DNA from: CAYUVF01 sp964448045
Lineage (GTDB): Bacteria; Bacteroidota; Rhodothermia; Rhodothermales; Salinibacteraceae
Direction: 5' to 3'
NCBI GenBank assembly: GCA_964448045.1
Contig: CAYUVF010000014.1
Span: forward strand, 1-64,000
DNA length: 64,000 nt
The first letter of the stretch is position 1; every line of letters starts with the position of its first letter. Below are positions 63,286-64,000 of this stretch, piece after piece. A program made the position numbers and the translations under genes. The notes below the pieces were generated by a model. It did no database searches. It saw only the letters and a program-made list of their open reading frames with translations, and was not told where the DNA came from.

Positions 63286-64000
63286 TCAGGCGGCGGATGG
63301 GCGACGGACGCGAATGAAGCGCTCGGCCAGCAGCAGGAGCAGCGCCAGGGCCAGCGGCCACTGATAGCGCTCCCGGTACGACTCGAACTCCTCGGCAGCG
63401 AAGGCGGTGCGGGTCAGTCGGCTGAGGGATGCGGTCAGGTCGGGCAGTGAGTTCGAGGCGGCGGTCAGGCGGAAGTAGGCGCCGTCCCGGGCCAGCGCCG
63501 TCAGCACCTCTTCATGGAGCCGCGTGTTGACGATCGCGCCCCGGTTGTCGCGTTTGAAGCCCGTGCGCTGGCCATTCTGGTACAGCGGAATCGGGGCACC
63601 GCTTGCCTCCCCGACGCCAGCCGTGAAGAGCACGATGTTTTGATCCTGAGCGTCGTCGCGGATCTGCTCGATGCTACCCATGTGGTTCTCTCCGTCTGAT
63701 ACAAACAGCATCGCTTTGGACCGCGGGGGCTGAGACGGCGCCTCGGGGGCGTTGGTGGGATCGGTGGAGGACGAGAACGCGGCCATGCCTACCTGAAACG
63801 CCTGGTAGAAATCGGTGCCGGGGGTGGCGACCGCTGAGGGGGCGGCCACGTCGAGGAAGAGGCGCACGGCACTGTAGTCGGTCGTCAGCGGGCACTGGAT
63901 GAAGGCGTCGCCGGCGAAGAGGATGAGGCCCACGCGGTCGCCGGCCAGCCCATCCAGCAGCTGCTTGATCGCGTTTTTAGCGCGGTCGAGCCGGTTGGGG
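63286..64000 (-). CDS. batB: BatB-like von Willebrand A domain membrane protein (cut by window edge)
   Basis: The C-terminal part (about 237 codons visible) of a VWA protein: RAKNAIKQLLDGLAGDRVGLILFAGDAFIQCPLTTDY, GTDFYQAFQVGMAAF, the MIDAS-adjacent SKAMLFVSDGENH, and GVGEASGAPIPLY, with a C-terminal membrane helix WPLALALLLLLAERFIRV. The reading frame continues to the right edge; the N-terminal helices and DxSxS MIDAS lie outside. The downstream genes identify it as a BatA/BatB-type protein. Confidence 0.87.
   Translation of the reverse strand, partial: PNRLDRAKNAIKQLLDGLAGDRVGLILFAGDAFIQCPLTTDYSAVRLFLDVAAPSAVATPGTDFYQAFQVGMAAFSSSTDPTNAPEAPSQPPRSKAMLFVSDGENHMGSIEQIRDDAQDQNIVLFTAGVGEASGAPIPLYQNGQRTGFKRDNRGAIVNTRLHEEVLTALARDGAYFRLTAASNSLPDLTASLSRLTRTAFAAEEFESYRERYQWPLALALLLLLAERFIRVRRPSAA

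Overview
The window reads as chromosomal DNA of a GC-rich (about 63-65% by eye), salt-adapted member of the Bacteroidota/Rhodothermota (relatives of Salinibacter, Salisaeta and Longimonas). The reasons are a giant SprA homologue (type IX secretion), a Bat operon, a YpdA-type bacillithiol reductase, a eukaryote-like ProRS, alpha2 GlyRS, many acidic proteins and acidic low-complexity inserts, weak or absent Shine-Dalgarno sites, and one good TAnnTTTG promoter. The species cannot be fixed from the sequence alone. I see no rRNA, tRNA, CRISPR, prophage or insertion sequence; almost everything is housekeeping or envelope biology, with most genes on the minus strand.

Layout. 1-10 kb: adenosine deaminase (cut by the left edge), TatA, GatA, SucD, EngB, YpdA, TadA coupled to arginine deiminase, TruA, AroK and RNase HII. 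10-13 kb: a Mur ligase with a membrane domain, and an alpha/beta hydrolase. 13-17 kb: a short Rho, RadC, a small GIY-YIG protein and GlyRS, interspersed with compact Y-shaped hairpin repeats. 17-25 kb: CoA transferase, lipoprotein dipeptidase, a BtuF-like protein without signal peptide, Mpl, a CBS/DUF21 membrane protein and an aspartyl/asparaginyl hydroxylase. 25-32.5 kb: a TetR-TolC-adaptor-RND efflux operon. 32.6-41 kb: ManC, ProRS, a remarkable Tyr-rich then Arg/Ser-rich lipoprotein, a FadL-like porin, and MltG coupled to TsaD. 41-44.5 kb: exported protein, LytR_C protein, RsfS, DUF423, LipB. 44.7-52.7 kb: sprA. 53-59 kb: DUF4440 lipoprotein, saccharopine-dehydrogenase-like enzyme, RecR-YbaB-DnaX, thymidine kinase. 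59-64 kb: Bat operon (BatE, BatD, a Gln-rich TPR protein, BatC, BatB cut by the right edge).

How the genes fit together: peptidoglycan assembly and recycling (MurF-like, Mpl, MltG), envelope export (TatA, SprA, Bat, RND efflux), translation fidelity (GatA, TadA, TruA, TsaD, GlyRS, ProRS, RsfS) and DNA maintenance (RecR, DnaX, RadC, RNase HII, Tdk).

The most interesting material lies between and inside these ordinary genes: (1) a family of roughly 80-105 bp double-hairpin repeats sitting just after stop codons, one of them directly before a small GIY-YIG nuclease gene; (2) several spacers built from degenerate short words, some arranged as inverted arms; (3) an SR-protein-like lipoprotein; and (4) lineage-type insertions in conserved proteins (GatA, RecR, DnaX, RND pump, MurF) together with a Rho that lacks the usual N-terminal helical domain.
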